Shown in pieces: positions 45,857-59,300 of a stretch of 64,000 bases of DNA. The notes beneath the pieces are model-generated. The model saw nothing but the letters and a program-made list of their open reading frames with translations, was not told where the DNA came from and did no database searches. Position 1 is the stretch's first letter. Each line of letters begins with the position of its first letter. Origin of the DNA: Mycteria americana (lineage: Eukaryota > Chordata > Aves > Ciconiiformes > Ciconiidae); contig NC_134383.1 of NCBI RefSeq assembly GCF_035582795.1, forward strand, positions 131,501 through 195,500, in the 5' to 3' direction. Position numbers and translations under genes: made by a program.

Positions 45857-45879
45857 CCCCCCCCCCCCCCCCCCCCCCC
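45857..45879. repeat. Poly-C tract (23 C)
   Basis: Uninterrupted run of 23 C, or G on the BCL9L strand. Homopolymers this long are uncommon for C/G, and the exact length is prone to sequencing error. Confidence 0.85.
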
Positions 45880-48717
45880 GTTGCTCTCAGAAAGAGCAAC
45901 GGGGTTTGAAGATCCCCACAGGTTTGCAATCCACCCAGGCAAGGGCCTGAGAACCAGAAAAGGACACTGACCAGGACAACATGGAACTGCCAAGTTTTGT
46001 TTCCTTCTCTCCAACAAAAGCGAAAGCAAACAGGTAAGTACCAGGATCAAGTAGGTACCCACTAACACAGACAACTTCCAAAAGCTCCTGTACCAGCTCA
46101 GGCCCCCAGTGGGCTCCATGTTTGGTGGAAAATAAGGGTCTCCACTTCAGCACCTGGCTACGGGTGCCAGCAATCTGCAGGTCACTCTGAGTTACTATGT
46201 TCCCCTCCAAACCGTTCCCACTCTTCTTCTGGCCCGGGCATTTGCTGAGTGAATGACCGCAAATAAGTTTAAGGGAAAAGCGTAGCTACATCAGGCGCAG
46301 TTATGCCATCAGAGAGACACTCGAGTATTGCTACAGAGCTCTGCTCTTCCCACACCTCCTCAGCCCGACGGGCACAAGCTCTTAAGAGACGGGGAAGAGA
46401 AGTGAGGATGGGCTGAGGGGTGGGCACAAAGGAATGCAGGAGATGCATCCCCAGCAGCTGCCTCCTGACCTCAAAGCTCCTTCCCTTAGTGCCCAGCAAA
46501 CATGCAGCATCCATTGCCCTCTACTCACTTCCAGACCCAGAAACATCCGCCAACAAACACCAGATCCCAGCAGCACTTCTCGCTTTTCCTCACCGCTTCT
46601 GTCCTGCTCTCACAGTTCCTGCACGAACCCCAGACGCATACACGCTGCAGCGTTTTCATAGCCGCCTCCAGCTGTATAGTACAGGCAGGGCCTCTGACCG
46701 TCGGAGAAGAGGTGGGGGCACAACTACGCGTGCAGAGAGACATCTTGTAGGGACTAAGACAGCTATCGTTCCCCTCACATCTGCATTCCGCAAGACATGT
46801 GGCAAAGAGGCTCGGCCTTACCAGGAGCTCGCAGGCACCTTTCCCCAATGGGTTCTCAAGCCTCCTTGTGCACCTTTAAGTTCCCTTCGTTTCAACAGAG
46901 CAAAATATTCCGGAGGATTTATTTTGCCTTTTACATTTCTTAGCCAATCACATCCTCTCCTGCTAAAATAAAAACCAGTAAATCAGTTTATCCCCTTCCC
47001 TGCCTTTGCTGCCTTGGAAGTATGTCTTACAATTGAGCGGTGATATATGACGGAGGAAGCAGCAAACTAGTTCAGACCAGTGTGGGTATCCTCAGATACC
47101 CGCATGGCTCACAGCAGCCAACCGCCTGCTTGCTCTCATGCAGCCCCTCTTGCTGAAGTACACAGAAGCCAGAGTCAGGCTGGAGTATTCGCTGCGATTT
47201 ATGCATTTGAAATAGCAAAAATCAACATACAAATTAAGAAAATCCGTCTCTGAAACCAAGCGGCCAATTTGCATCTGAAAACTCCTCTCGCCCTGAGCAG
47301 CCTCCTTTGTTTGCTCGGTAAGTTTTGCTCCTGCGAGGTGCTGCACGCTCTGGCACCCAGCGACCTCCTGGGAGCTGGGACATGCAGCGAGATCCCACGA
47401 CCCGTCACGCAGTTCAGGCTGGGACGTGGGCTTGCCACAAGCAATGAGCCGAGCTGGTGGTACTCGGATCACACCTGCCTCACCCCCTGCGCCATCTCCC
47501 CTCCGCCCTGGGCACGGGTCACACAAGGCTGCCCACAGACCGGCTACAGAAACTGGATGCATAGGGAGAAAAGGTGTTGACAGCCAAACCACAGGCCACG
47601 GGGCAGAAAGCCACCCCTTGCGCACGCACCCTGCTTCTGCCCAAGCCCGGCTACGTCTGGGTGCGGGGATAGGTGCGGTGGGAGCACGAGGTGGGACGGT
47701 GACTGGTGGCTTCCCTGAGAGCCTATGGGAAAGCTGAGCTCCCAAGCCGGGATGCTGCTTCCTGGGAATTAACAGACCAAAGTGGAGGCCCAGGAGTGCT
47801 GCCAGTGGCAAGCAGGGGCTCTCAAACCTTTCGCGTCCACATCCGAGTCCCAGTGCTCTGGTGCACCCGTTTCACCCTAGCGCTTGGTGCGGCAGGCAGG
47901 AAGAGCGCCACGCGATCCCCCCGCTGTAGGGAGTGATATTAGCGCTTACCAGCGACGACTTCCAGCGCAGTGGAAGCAGACAACTCCTGTACCACCCTGC
48001 CGCAACAGTGTCCGCGGGAGATGCCCGCGCCCCTGTCCCCAGGATACATGCGTCGTGCGCAGCCCGACAGCACGAGGCGCCTGAAAGCCAGCCAGCTGCC
48101 CACGCAGCCTGCCGGCGGAGAGGCCGAAGACACCCGCTCCCCCCTCGACGACACTGTGTCTGGCTGCCCCTCTGCAAGACGTCGGGCCGTTCACACAGGA
48201 GGGTTGTTGGCTCCCACCTTCCCAGGGGAAGAGCCGACTCCAGGGCACGTTTCAACCAGCCACACCTGCGCCATGGCAGCCGGGCGCATTTGTAAACACT
48301 CGGGAACAAAGCTTTGCCTCTCACCTCCTCCTGCCCCCCGAAAGCCAGCCCACGGCCAGCACGGCTCCTGACTCGCTCCTCAGCTCCCATCCTCCCAGGC
48401 CCGGCCTGCGCAGCCTTGGGCAAGACGCTTTACCTCTCCGTCCCTCCATCTAATTGCCCGTAGGAGAGCAGATGCTGCCATCAGCCTGCGAAGGCCTGGG
48501 CGCAGCGGGCAGCTCCCCCGCCTCCTCCCAGGCAGCATCACTGCAGGCAGAAGCAAGAAGGCACAACCAGGCTGCCATCCTGCACCTTCTCCCCCTAGAC
48601 CGATTCTGAAAATAAAAACCAGCTTCCACTTGTCCCGGCCCCGAGAGAGAAGGAGGCAGAAAGAGGTTTGTTGTCAATACATGAAACTGTCGCTAAGTGA
48701 AGGAGAAAAAAAATGCG

Positions 48718-48747
48718 GGGGGAAGGGGGGGGGAACGAGGGAGGGGA
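48718..48747 (+). repeat. G-rich block with quadruplex potential
   Basis: G-runs of 6, 9, 3 and 4 separated by 1-5 bases fit the G-quadruplex pattern on the + strand. Confidence 0.6.
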
Positions 48748-49989
48748 CAAAACCGCATTTTTACTTCTGGTGGCCAGCCAGCTGACTGACTCAGCCAGTT
48801 TGGTCGCCTGCCATATAGATTTAAAAACAAAACCAAGCTCTCCGAGAGGGGAGAGAAGGGGATTCAGATGAACGCGCTTTTTTGTTGCGTGTCGAGCAGA
48901 TCCTAGACCGGCCCAAGACGTGTTCAGGAAAATGGCTTCCCTGCCACATTGTGCCCAGGGGCTCAGCACAGAGCACGGCGCAGCACGGGTCTGCCGCTGC
49001 TGTGCTGCCGGTGCCGCGCGCAGCGCGAGACTCCTGCCGCAGCACCGCTCCCAGCAAAACACTGGGTCTGAAAAGAAGTGCAGTCAGTGAAAGCCCAAGG
49101 CTCCAGGGCTGCTCCCAGAGCTGCTTGCTTCCCTCCAGCCACCTCGAGGGCCAGAGACAGCGGCCTGGGTCCCCAGGCAGGTGCCATCTACCCACCAGGC
49201 AGCATGGCCGAGGCCAGGGCGACCTGCTGTGTCCGAGGCGTCCCGCGTCTGTTGGGAAGAGAGCTGTGCGGCACGCTGCCCGCCGCTGCAGCCGCTCTTG
49301 GGCCGCGGGCTAGGGCTGCATGCTGCGGGCAGCTCCCCACCTTCGCCTGCTCCCTGCCGGAGGAATGTGCACAGGAGGTGGGAGGAGCGGGGAAGAGGTT
49401 GTTTGGAAATACCAGCTCCCGTTTTATTTATCTGGATCCCACAGCGCCCATGGCACGGTAGCCACTTGTAACGAGCGCTTTCTGTTCCCAAAGCGCTGTA
49501 GAAACATGAACACACGCTCCCCACGCCCTTTGCGGCAACGCAACACGCTGGCATGCTCAGCACGGCACCAGACACGCAGAGCTCACCACCCCACGCCGAC
49601 TCGGCGCTTCCACACAACTGGATGGTCATGAAATCGTATGTGAATAAGCAGTACTTGGCACTTTGCAGCTGCAGCAGGCATTACAAACACGAGCTGGTGA
49701 AGCCTCGTGAGCCTCCCACGCAGCGATCTCCCATAGAAACTGGCCAGCCTCCCTGGAGATTAATCCCTCTCTCACTGCGGGGAGCGCAGACAGAATAAGT
49801 TACCTAAAGAGCTGACGGAAGGTGAGTGCGAACCCTGCGGCTCTTACTCCCGTTTCAAGACAGCAGAACGGAGGCACGGAAGAACCAAGGCCTTGCCCAA
49901 AGCTGCCCTGGCCATCAGCAAAGCCGAGGAGAGAACCTTCGCCCTTTGGCTCCCAGTCCCCAGCACGGACACTAAGACCACACTGAACG

Positions 49990-50350
49990 CGCTCTGCCAG
50001 CTGCCCCGGACAAGGTGTCGTCCCCAGCAGCGCCCCGCCAGCCTCGTGAGGGCTCAGAAGAGAGGCGCAGCCGTGCGCCCCTGCGGGTGGGGAGAGCAGG
50101 TGCGGGACCCCCCCAGGGACCGCTGCACCCGGGGAGCCCGCCGCTGCCAGCACCCGCTCACGCGGGAAGCGGGCAGACAGGCGCAAGGGCAGCTGCCGCG
50201 CCGGACGGGACCCGCCGCTGCGGGGCGAGGGGCACCGCTCGTGGACCGGCGCTCGAGCTCTCCCCGGCCTTCAGCCGGGGGGAAGGGGCTGGCCTCGCCG
50301 TCGGAGATGTTTCTGATTTGAGCAGGACGCGGGGCTGGGGGCAGGGGAGG
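49990..50350. promoter_or_regulatory. CpG-dense segment, candidate BCL9L 5' promoter
   Basis: About 360 bases of GC-rich sequence with frequent CpG (CCGCCGCTGC, GCGCCGGACGGG, CGGCGCTCGAG). On the BCL9L strand a possible donor, CTTTAG|GTAACT, follows at 49,804/49,803. It would fit a noncoding first exon, but no evidence links it to BCL9L beyond position and composition. Confidence 0.3.
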
Positions 50351-53300
50351 GGAGCGCGGGGTAGAGGTTTGCAGCGGAGCTAAAAGGGGAGATTTAGTAA
50401 CTGTCGGAAAAAATGGCTGCTTTATTGCAGGCAGCTTGTAAACCCTGGAGCCTGAAGGTCTGGGAGTAATTTCTCCCTCCCACGTGCTGGGCTCAGTTTG
50501 TACTGGGGGTCAGAGGTCAGTGCTTTTCCAAAGCATTCTGGGAAAGACGCCAACTGGAGCAAGCTGCTAAACACCGCTCCTGCAGCACGCAGCACGGCCC
50601 AAGCTGCTGCGAGCAGCGGGCTGGAGCGCGCCGTTAACCCTTCGCGGGGCAAGTCCTCCCTTCCGTCTCTCCTGCCTCCGTCCCTCCAGCGCGGGAAGAG
50701 GAGGGTGGGGAGGACGGCCGCCCCTGGAGCCCACGCTGTGCGGGGCTGGGCTGGGCTGGGGAGGCAACTTGCCTCCCTGGAGCGGCAGCTGATGCCTTGG
50801 CATCACCCGGGGGCATGGACTCGGCCGCCTGCGTGCGAGCTCAGCCCGCTTCCAGGCTCACCAGCAACCAGGTCCTGCTGGCGGGCTAGGTCCAGGAGTC
50901 AGCCTCCTAGCAGGGGAAAACAAGAGCCCAGAGAGCCGAGTGCCCGCGGTAAAGCCTTGCATTAGCCTCGGCACAGAGGGAAAGGCGGCTCACAGGAACA
51001 CGCCCAGCACCGCCTGGAAGGGAGAAGAGCCCAGTAGCAGTCTCCGTGAGCCCAACACCAGTCCCTGCCACCGCCCGCCGAGAAGCCTGTGGGCACGAAG
51101 TCACAACCGGGGGCACTAACCAGGGCACTCGGGGGAGATAACGCTCCCGTTGGCAGGGTCCTGCCAGACTCCTGGGCACCCCTTCTCCGCTTCAGGGAAG
51201 GATGCCCTCCCCAGCGACCTCCTGGGCCCTGGCGCTCCCTCTGCCTCCACTCATCAGTGCTTTCTTCCCAGGGTAACTCATGCCCTGCTGCCTTCCCCCT
51301 CTCCCCCGCTGATCTCTGGGGGGAGGCAGCGACCGGCCTCCACGTGGCACCTTCTGCTTCTCCTCGCCACCGGGTAAACACCAGGACCTACCAAGTCTTG
51401 CCTCCAGCTGCTGGTGATGCTCCCTTCCCCCAGGGGGGCTTTAAAGGCTGCCTGCCAGGGCTCCCTTATCTCCTTAGCCCCCTCTTCCCAGGCTCTGGGA
51501 CAGGGTCCGGCTGGCTGGGGGAGGCATGGCTTTGCTGTCTCACCCCTGCGGCACAGCGGCTCTGGATCACCTGTGCAGGCAAGAGCATGGCTTCCTGCAG
51601 CATTTCAGCTTCCTCTCCCAGGGATGTGTGCGAGCGTTTCTGGCCTGCGGCCCAGCCCCGCTGCCCCCACCCCACCGAGTATCCGCCAGCACACAAAGAG
51701 GAAGGGAGCTCAGTTCTGTTTCTCAGCAGCATCTCTCATCTTCCTCTCAGACGCATGCCCCATCTTTCCCTCGCTTCATCTCCTTCGTGCTCAGCGCTGC
51801 GCCGTGCCGATGAGGAGGAGGGGCCTGCGGTTACTGCCCAGGCAAAACAGGAGACCCGAGCGCTCGACTCGGGTCTGGCTGCCGGATCCGCTCTGGGCTC
51901 TTCCCCTGCGCGCAAGCAGCACCGGTCCCGGTGGCCACAGACGGGTGCCTGAAAGCGCACTGATAGGTGTGCCAGGGCCCTTCGCTGGTGACACCGCACA
52001 GCCTTGGCCCTGCTCGCCATGCAGCCCCTGGCCTCGCTGCTCCCTGTCAGCCAGACGCCCTGCCCCAGCCTGGCCCCGCAGCTCCCATCTCTATGCCACA
52101 TCCTTCACAGGCACTCAGATAATTTCACCGGCTCCTCCGGCAGCAGCCACCCAGCTCTCCCGCTACTGCTTCTTCGACGGCTGGCAGGGGCAGGGACCAT
52201 AGCCTTACTAACCAAACGGGGGGGCAGAACCTACTGTCAACTAACCCCATACCGAGCAATGCTCCTCCGCAGCATTGCGCTTCCTCCAAGCTGGCAGGCG
52301 GGCTCTGGCTGTGCCTCTGCATCCCTCCGCTGCAAAGACGGTCACAGCAAAGAAGATGATCCTTCTCCCTCCAAACACAGACTTGTGCCTTCTTGTCTAA
52401 ATCCCTTTGAATCGCGCTCGCATCTTTCTGATCCAGGTACAAAACAGCAAATTTCCCCCACCGGCTTCGTTTATTCCATCTTTCCAAGCTCCTGTTTTCA
52501 TGTCCCACCTGCAATCCCTCCAGCTCCTTCTTCCAAACCTGCCTTTACAGTCAGAGCTGCTGAATCCTCTTTCATCCTCTACCATCTCTTCTGACTAATC
52601 CACATACCTCAGCCCTCCTTCTGGGCTTTCCCCAAGATCACAGCCTGGCATTGCCTTCATATTCCCAGCTACTGCTTCACCAGTTTCAGGAGAAAGGAGT
52701 TTGCTACACCCCCCCCAACGCCCTCTTCATTAAATTCTTCCACTCCATCCCTCCCAGCTCCTCCACTCTCACCTCCGGAGAAGCCCCCAGGCTAGAAGCA
52801 CACGAGGAGCAGCCAGGGCATCTCGGCGACTGCCGTGTTGGGGGACTGGCTGGGCTCAGGGCAAAGATCCCCTCTCAGGCTACTGCCATACTTTCTGGTG
52901 ACAAACGCATACCCGTGGACAGGAACCTGGTGCAGCAGCGCCGAGAGGCTGAAGCCACAGAAATGCCACTTTGCAGGGTGCTTCCTGCTGCCAAGAGGGC
53001 AGGGCTACCAAACCTGGGGGTTACTCTCAGGAGGCAGAAATCCACAGCCCTGCTGCCCTCTGCACCCAAGGAGCGCATCATCCCACCGCTCGAGTGCAGC
53101 AGAAAGAAACAAACCTCCCTGCTCCCCGAAGGGGCCGGATGAATCCCGGGAATGGCGAACTTTGCCCCCGCAGCTGCGCAGGACAGACCCGAGCCAGACA
53201 TCGGACCAGAGCATCCAGCGCTGGCACCAGGGCCGCAGCTCAAAGCTGACCTTGCCGCATCTGCTCCCGTCAAACGGCTCTGAGCTTTTTGCCCCAGACT

Positions 53301-56300
53301 CCGCGCCTGCCTCAGGCCCCAGGCGCTGGCTGGAGACCTGCCAAGGAGAGGGCTGCCTGTTTGAATCATGAGCCAGAACCGGGTAAGCATCACCTTTAAT
53401 AAGCCTTTCCCCTCCATCAGGCACCCTGATTTTTTTCAGCTATGGTCTTGTGAGACGGAAGGCTGCTTGGAGCCGAGCCAGCACCGGGGAAACCACCATT
53501 TCAAGGTCCTGCGAAGGAGCCTGTAAGAGCAGAAGGGAGCTTTGGTCGGGCGTGCGGGGGGTGATGCAAAGAGCAGGCTGTTCGCTGGGAAGCTGCTGCC
53601 GCTTGCCAGGAGGCGGTGGGGGAGGAGGCAGCAGATGTCCGCAGACAGCATTTGCCGAGAGCCTGCAGCGCTCCAGCCCAGCGAGGGGAGGAAGGCGGCG
53701 GCTGGTGCCACTGCTGCTGCATTGTAATTGAACAGGACAAACACGACAGAGTCTGCCGAGAAAGCTTACGTTGCCTTTCCCTCCGATAACTGCTACTTCA
53801 GCAATGGGAAGCGGGAGTCCCAGGACCCCGGCTGGGGGTCAGAGAAAGACCTTAGGATGACTGTCGAGGGACCTCGAATGCAGGAGGAAAAAGCCCTGCC
53901 ATGAAAACCGCAAGACCCTTCTTCCCCGGGAAGCAGCGGCGGCTGCAAACCCCAGCGCAGCCGTCGCGCCGGGGCCGAACCTGGCTACGGCGGCCTGGGC
54001 GAAGGCAGCGTGCTACAGCCCAGGAGCTGCCTTTATTCCTGGCGTACGTGACAGCCGGGCACTGACAGCCGGAGCCCGGGCAAGCGCCCGAGGATGGATG
54101 CACAGCACATTCCCGGCTGAAAGAGGAAGAGAGCCCAGGAGCTCTGGCTGCAGCCTCCCCCTTCGGGCACTGGAGCACCGGAGCCAAAAGGGGGTCCGCG
54201 TTCCCCCCCTCGCTTTGCAAACAGAGGACACAGAACAGGGCCACCGGCGCCGTGGCGGGCAGCCAGGGAGCCCAAGCCCAGCCGCGCTGCTTTCAGTGCG
54301 AGCGCGAGGTGCCGGTGGGGCTCCGAGGCAGCCCACGTGGTTCTTGTTTCCTGCCTCTGGGCAGGGGAGGTTGGCTTCCTCCCCACCCCACAGCGGTGAG
54401 GCCGACCAGGGGAGCTCTGCATCCAGCAGCTACCCCGCAACCACCCTTCTCCTATAGGTTACGTCCCGCACCCAAGATGCGGCGAGCCAGGCAGCGTCGG
54501 TCTGACGAGACGTACCGTGGCGGGGAGCAGCACCTTAGGGAAGTGGTCCTGTGGCACTGGGACACCCAAGGGCAGCGGCAGGTCCTAGGCGAGCCATCCT
54601 CCCGTCGGACAGCATCCTGACCATTGCCAGGGTCTACACGACCCTCTCTCGCTCACTCACTCGCTGTCCAGACTGTTCAAAAGGACCTTAAAACCCCCCA
54701 AAAAATCAGCGCTTGCCCATTTCGGATGGAAAGGAACTGATTTCAGCCAGAGGGGTCTTTGGCTCATTAAGCGATACCACCCTCAGGCTTGTTGTTCAGA
54801 TCAAATCAAGCAGTTCCTGGGCTCCTCCTACAGCATACTGAGATGCGGTCTGGCACTTGGGTCCACTTGAGTCCTCTTAAAATAAAAATTAATTGATATG
54901 CAAATCAGACGAGGCATTAGAGTAGTCTACTGGCCAAGGGCGATGCACAGATTCCCTGCTGTTTCACGCTACAGTCCCAACTCCCCCACACCTCTCCTCC
55001 TTCCCAAGGCCAGGGTCAGCCGTTAGCCACGGCCCTCCAGAGCAGGGGGGACCCCCTGGCTGCACGCCTCGCGTGCAGAAAGGAGCCTGCATGGCATGTG
55101 TTCTTGAGCCAGGTCCCAGCTCTGCCTCGTCCCCTCCCTGGCCATCAGCATGTCACGTCTGGCAGGAGCACAGCTGGGCTCTCACCTCAAGCTGAGCCGC
55201 TTGCCCACAATCTGAGTTTGAGTCTGCCAAGTAGGACAACAGAGCTGCTCCAGGCACGTCAACTTCTGTGCCCGGTGGGGAGGCAAGGAGGTAGCAAGAG
55301 AAGTAGGAGCCTGGCCTCCTGGCGTGTTTGCTATGGGGATTCTTCTATCCTTTTCCAAGAGAGATCAATTCTTTGCATGCCCCCGATAGCTTTCCCAAAC
55401 ATACTGCAAACAGCAACCACAGCCCCAGCCATCGCACCACCCGCAGCCAGGAACAGCCACAGATCAAACACCGAAACAGCAGCCATCCAACACGCTCAGG
55501 ATCAGGTCCTGGAGGAAGGGCAATCCCAAAACATGCCATTACTCTTGGAGACGCTCACCTCTGCTCCCTCCCCTTCCAACGAACCAACCGTCAACTACAG
55601 CTACTCTCTTCCGCGACCTTGTTTCAACCTGAGGTCGGGCAAAGCAATTCACCTCTCCGCCTGGTTGCAGCCAGATGAACGCAAAGCTCGGCATCACCCC
55701 GACAGGGATCAGCGGCCCTGAGGGACGCCAACGTCGTCGCTTTCCACTGAAGGGGCTCAGAGCACGGCACTGCCAGCATCAGCCTGACAACTAGGAAGTC
55801 CTAGGGCGGCTGGTTTGCTCCACCGGTGTTAAACCTACCCACTGCGGACCTCCCAAGGCCTGTAGGCTACTGCCGGGAGTGCGGGGGAAAGTACTTGAGA
55901 AAGTCAGCCTGCTACTGCGATAGCCTTAGATTTGTTGCACAGGGGTCCGTACCAGCATCAGAAAAATAACCGGAGCCCTTAAAAAACGCCTAAGCCCTAC
56001 TCATAAAAGTAATACAGTTTAATTGGACTAGGACTTTGTGAAATCACTTGCGATTAAAAAGCAAAATAAACTAACTGATAAACATTTGCCACCGGTAGCT
56101 GAGTCCCTCTGAATATGTGGAAAGCACTAGGCGGGCTGGGGAGCCGTCACACATAAGGCCCCCATCGCGCAAACGCTCAGGTGGGTAAATCGCTCTTCTC
56201 ACTAAAATAACACACACCTCCGCAAAATCAGGGCTAAAATTACATCTATAGCAAAATATTTGTAAGTGGCAGGACACTTCTTTGCTGAAGTTCTGCTTAA

Positions 56301-59300
56301 GGCAAAGTAACTCCTTTCTTACAAAACGTTTACAGCTTCGACTCATGAAACGGACTTTCAATGAGCAAAATCAGGTTTGGGTTTGGGGAGGGTTTTTTGT
56401 TTGCTTGTTCTTGTTTTTTGAAACAGGCTCCAAAGCAGATTCAAACACTGAACACTGTGATTTTTTTTTTTTTTTAAAAAGAGAGTTCTAAAAGAGAGCG
56501 GGGAGCAAAACTCACGCTGAATTCTCCAACGGAGGTGGGCAGCCTAGGCAGATCATTGCTGAACCACTGACCTGTGGAAATGTTTTGGGAGGAAAGGTGC
56601 TACCGACTGAATTACAGCCACGCTGCTGCACTCATCTGTTCTCCGCTTGGGTTTGTACCGTTCTCACAGCAAAGACGACAAACAGGGCTTTGGACTTGTC
56701 TCTTGCAGTGTCAAGTTCACGTGAAACAGGATTCCCCACTGACAATTCAGAAACTAATTAAAGAGTACAAAAAACATCCACTTCAGCCGCTCTAAAACAG
56801 ATATACGCAGATGGCATCACAGAAATAAATAACAATAACAAAAAGGTATTTAACTCTTTTTTTTTTGAATACTTTTCCCAGCAGCTCCCCACGGGTTTTG
56901 AGCTCCAAGAACGAGCTGGGACAGAGAAGCTCACCTCTGCGAGAAGCCAACGGGCGAGCCCCAATCGTCCTTCCCAGCAGCAGAGCAAAGGCGCTTGGCC
57001 TCCACTGTCAAACGCAATCTCAGCTTCTGCCCCCGAGCCCCGAGAAAGGAAAGGGGACATAGCACTCATTTTCCAGGTGGAGGAGGGGACACAGCCCCGG
57101 GAAGGTGCTTTCTCCTGCCCAACACGGCAGAAAGCTGGGGATGGGTGGAGCGACAAAAAAAAGGGAGAGGAGGGCACGGTTCTGGTGCCTGCATCCCGCT
57201 CTTAGGGCTGCCAGGCCCGCACAGGCTGCCAAATCAGATAGCCATCCAGAGCCACGCTCCTGACAGGCGTAACAGGCAAAGCCCTCAAAGCAGGACCGGC
57301 GCGAGGCTCCTTCCACCCAGGGCCATCGCTGCCCACGTCTGATGCTCATCCACCGCGACTGGCAGCAGCTGATGCCTACGGATCGCACAGAATCCTTGAT
57401 CCTTCCCGCCAGAGAAGCTCCACAGCTCCCCAGGCCACTGCAGCTTTACAGGCTCCAACCGACACCCCCGTCCCGGTCCCCGCTGATGCCTTTTTACCAC
57501 TGGAAAGGGATCTGGGACACTGCGAGGAGACGCGAGGAGGATGGCGAGGACCAGCCTGTACCCCCAGTGCCTCTCCGGACAGAAGTGCTTGTTGGGAGAT
57601 GAGCGCTGTAACCGTTGGGCTCTGCTGAGGGAAACCAGACAAATGCAAGGGCCGACCTTCAGCACCTCCCCGAGGGGGTGTTTATCCAAAACTGAGGGCT
57701 CCCGGCTCCCTTCTCAGCACTGTCTTACCAAGGGAAGGCAGCCAAGTCACGGCTTATTTTGTGCCCTGGTTTCTCCTCCTGTAACATGGTTGCTCAGCCG
57801 AAGGGGCAAATTACACAAGACTGTCCCTTTCGGGTCAAACGTTGTGCTGGCGGCACCTGCGTTCCTACATCCCCGTGCCCACCAGCACCCTGCCGGGGTA
57901 CTCTGCCGGCCCCCCGTCACGGGGAGACCACCAGCCCAGCATCCGGTAGCGGTCCTTCCCATGAGCCTTGCAGACCGACGTGCAGCGCATCCACGTGCAG
58001 GAGCCTCCGCCTGCAACCACAGTAGAAATAAAACCACTGCCATTCAGAAAAAGTGTAATTAGCAAAGATTAAACAGCCAGTAGCTATGCCGGCAGCTGGG
58101 AGGGAAGACGCAGACCACCACCTCCCTGCAAGAAGAGGAGTCTCTGCTTCCCTGCGCCCGTCACACACCCTCCGAGAGCCCTGGGGGTCTAGCCCCACGC
58201 TATGCCCAGCTCCGGCAGGAGGCACTGAGCCCGCTTGCCCCTATCACTAGAAAGCGTATATACCGCAGTATGCAAAATCCTTCCTGTCTTCTCTTCCAAA
58301 CCCATCTCGCCCCCTCTCAACTGGGACCCCCTCATAAAAATAAGAAGAGACAGGCCTTTCCTGGCATTTCCTTTTTCTGAAAAGGCTGTAAAATTTTCCA
58401 AGCGTAGCCAGAGCCAGAGCAAAGTTTGTCAGGAGCTCAGCTCATTAGGCGGCTGCTCAAGGAGCCCCGCGGGAGGCGCAGGCTGCATAATTCAAAACAG
58501 CTTGGACCCTGGAAAAGAAAATAGAAACCAGGCTGCGAGAGCGAGGGGGGCAGCTCCAGCTCCGGCGCAACCCCTGCTCCGGGAGCGCCCCATCCACGGG
58601 GCTCGAGAGGAGCCCCGGCCCCAGCAGAGGTGCTGTGGCCAGCCCAAGAGGAGCTGGCACCAGGCAGAGGAAATTCCAAGCCTGTTGCTTCTGGCAGCCG
58701 TGCCGGGCCCTGGCTAGGACCTCGGCAACCTGGAAACCGGCTACTCAGCAATTTTCTTGCCATCCAGAGGGCTTGTTCTGAACCACAGTTTCACTTCCCC
58801 CTCCCTGCGTCGCAGCCCAAGAGGCAGGGAACACCAGAGGCAAAAAAACGTTTGCTCAAAAGCTGTCGTGACCGAGGCCCCCCCAAACTGCTCTGCTCTG
58901 GGACAGCAGTCTGGAGCTGCTGCCATTCCCCCCGTTGCATCTGGGGGCGGGGAGAGCAGAGGAAACTTGCTTGGACCAGCCCTAGGTCTCCCCGGTTCCT
59001 TTTGCTCCTTGCCAGAGAAAAGTTCAAACAAGGCTGCACAGAGGCAGGACACAGGCAGCTTTCAGCCCAGCCTAACTGCCGCGCTTGAGGCTCGCCTGTG
59101 GCCGGACCCGCTCCGTTCAGGCCACGTCTGGCCCGATCCTCCGCTGCAGACCAGTGCTGGAACGAATCCTGCCAAGGAAGTGGTGAAAGCTCCAGTGCTG
59201 CAGGGGTTTCCACAGCCTTGGCCAGCATGCTGTCGGGAAGAGTTGCCCAGAGATGCAGCCCTTGCTCTCAGTTACTGCCCTTCGGAGCTCCCCGTCCAGC

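Larger units (their letters stand above)
44134..49980. other. Unannotated BCL9L upstream region
   Basis: No gene recognised on either strand. Includes a C23 homopolymer (45,857-45,879) and a G-rich block (48,718-48,747). GC-rich open frames are abundant but uninformative. Confidence 0.5.

Noticed and set aside
48781-48796. AP-1/MARE-like GCTGACTGACTCAGCC
   Set aside because: Contains one TGACTCA, but a single 7-mer match is expected by chance several times in 64 kb.
51089-51952. + strand open frame of 287 codons
   Set aside because: Pro/Ser/Leu-rich sequence of average GC-rich DNA; no motif, and overlapping frames of similar length exist on both strands.
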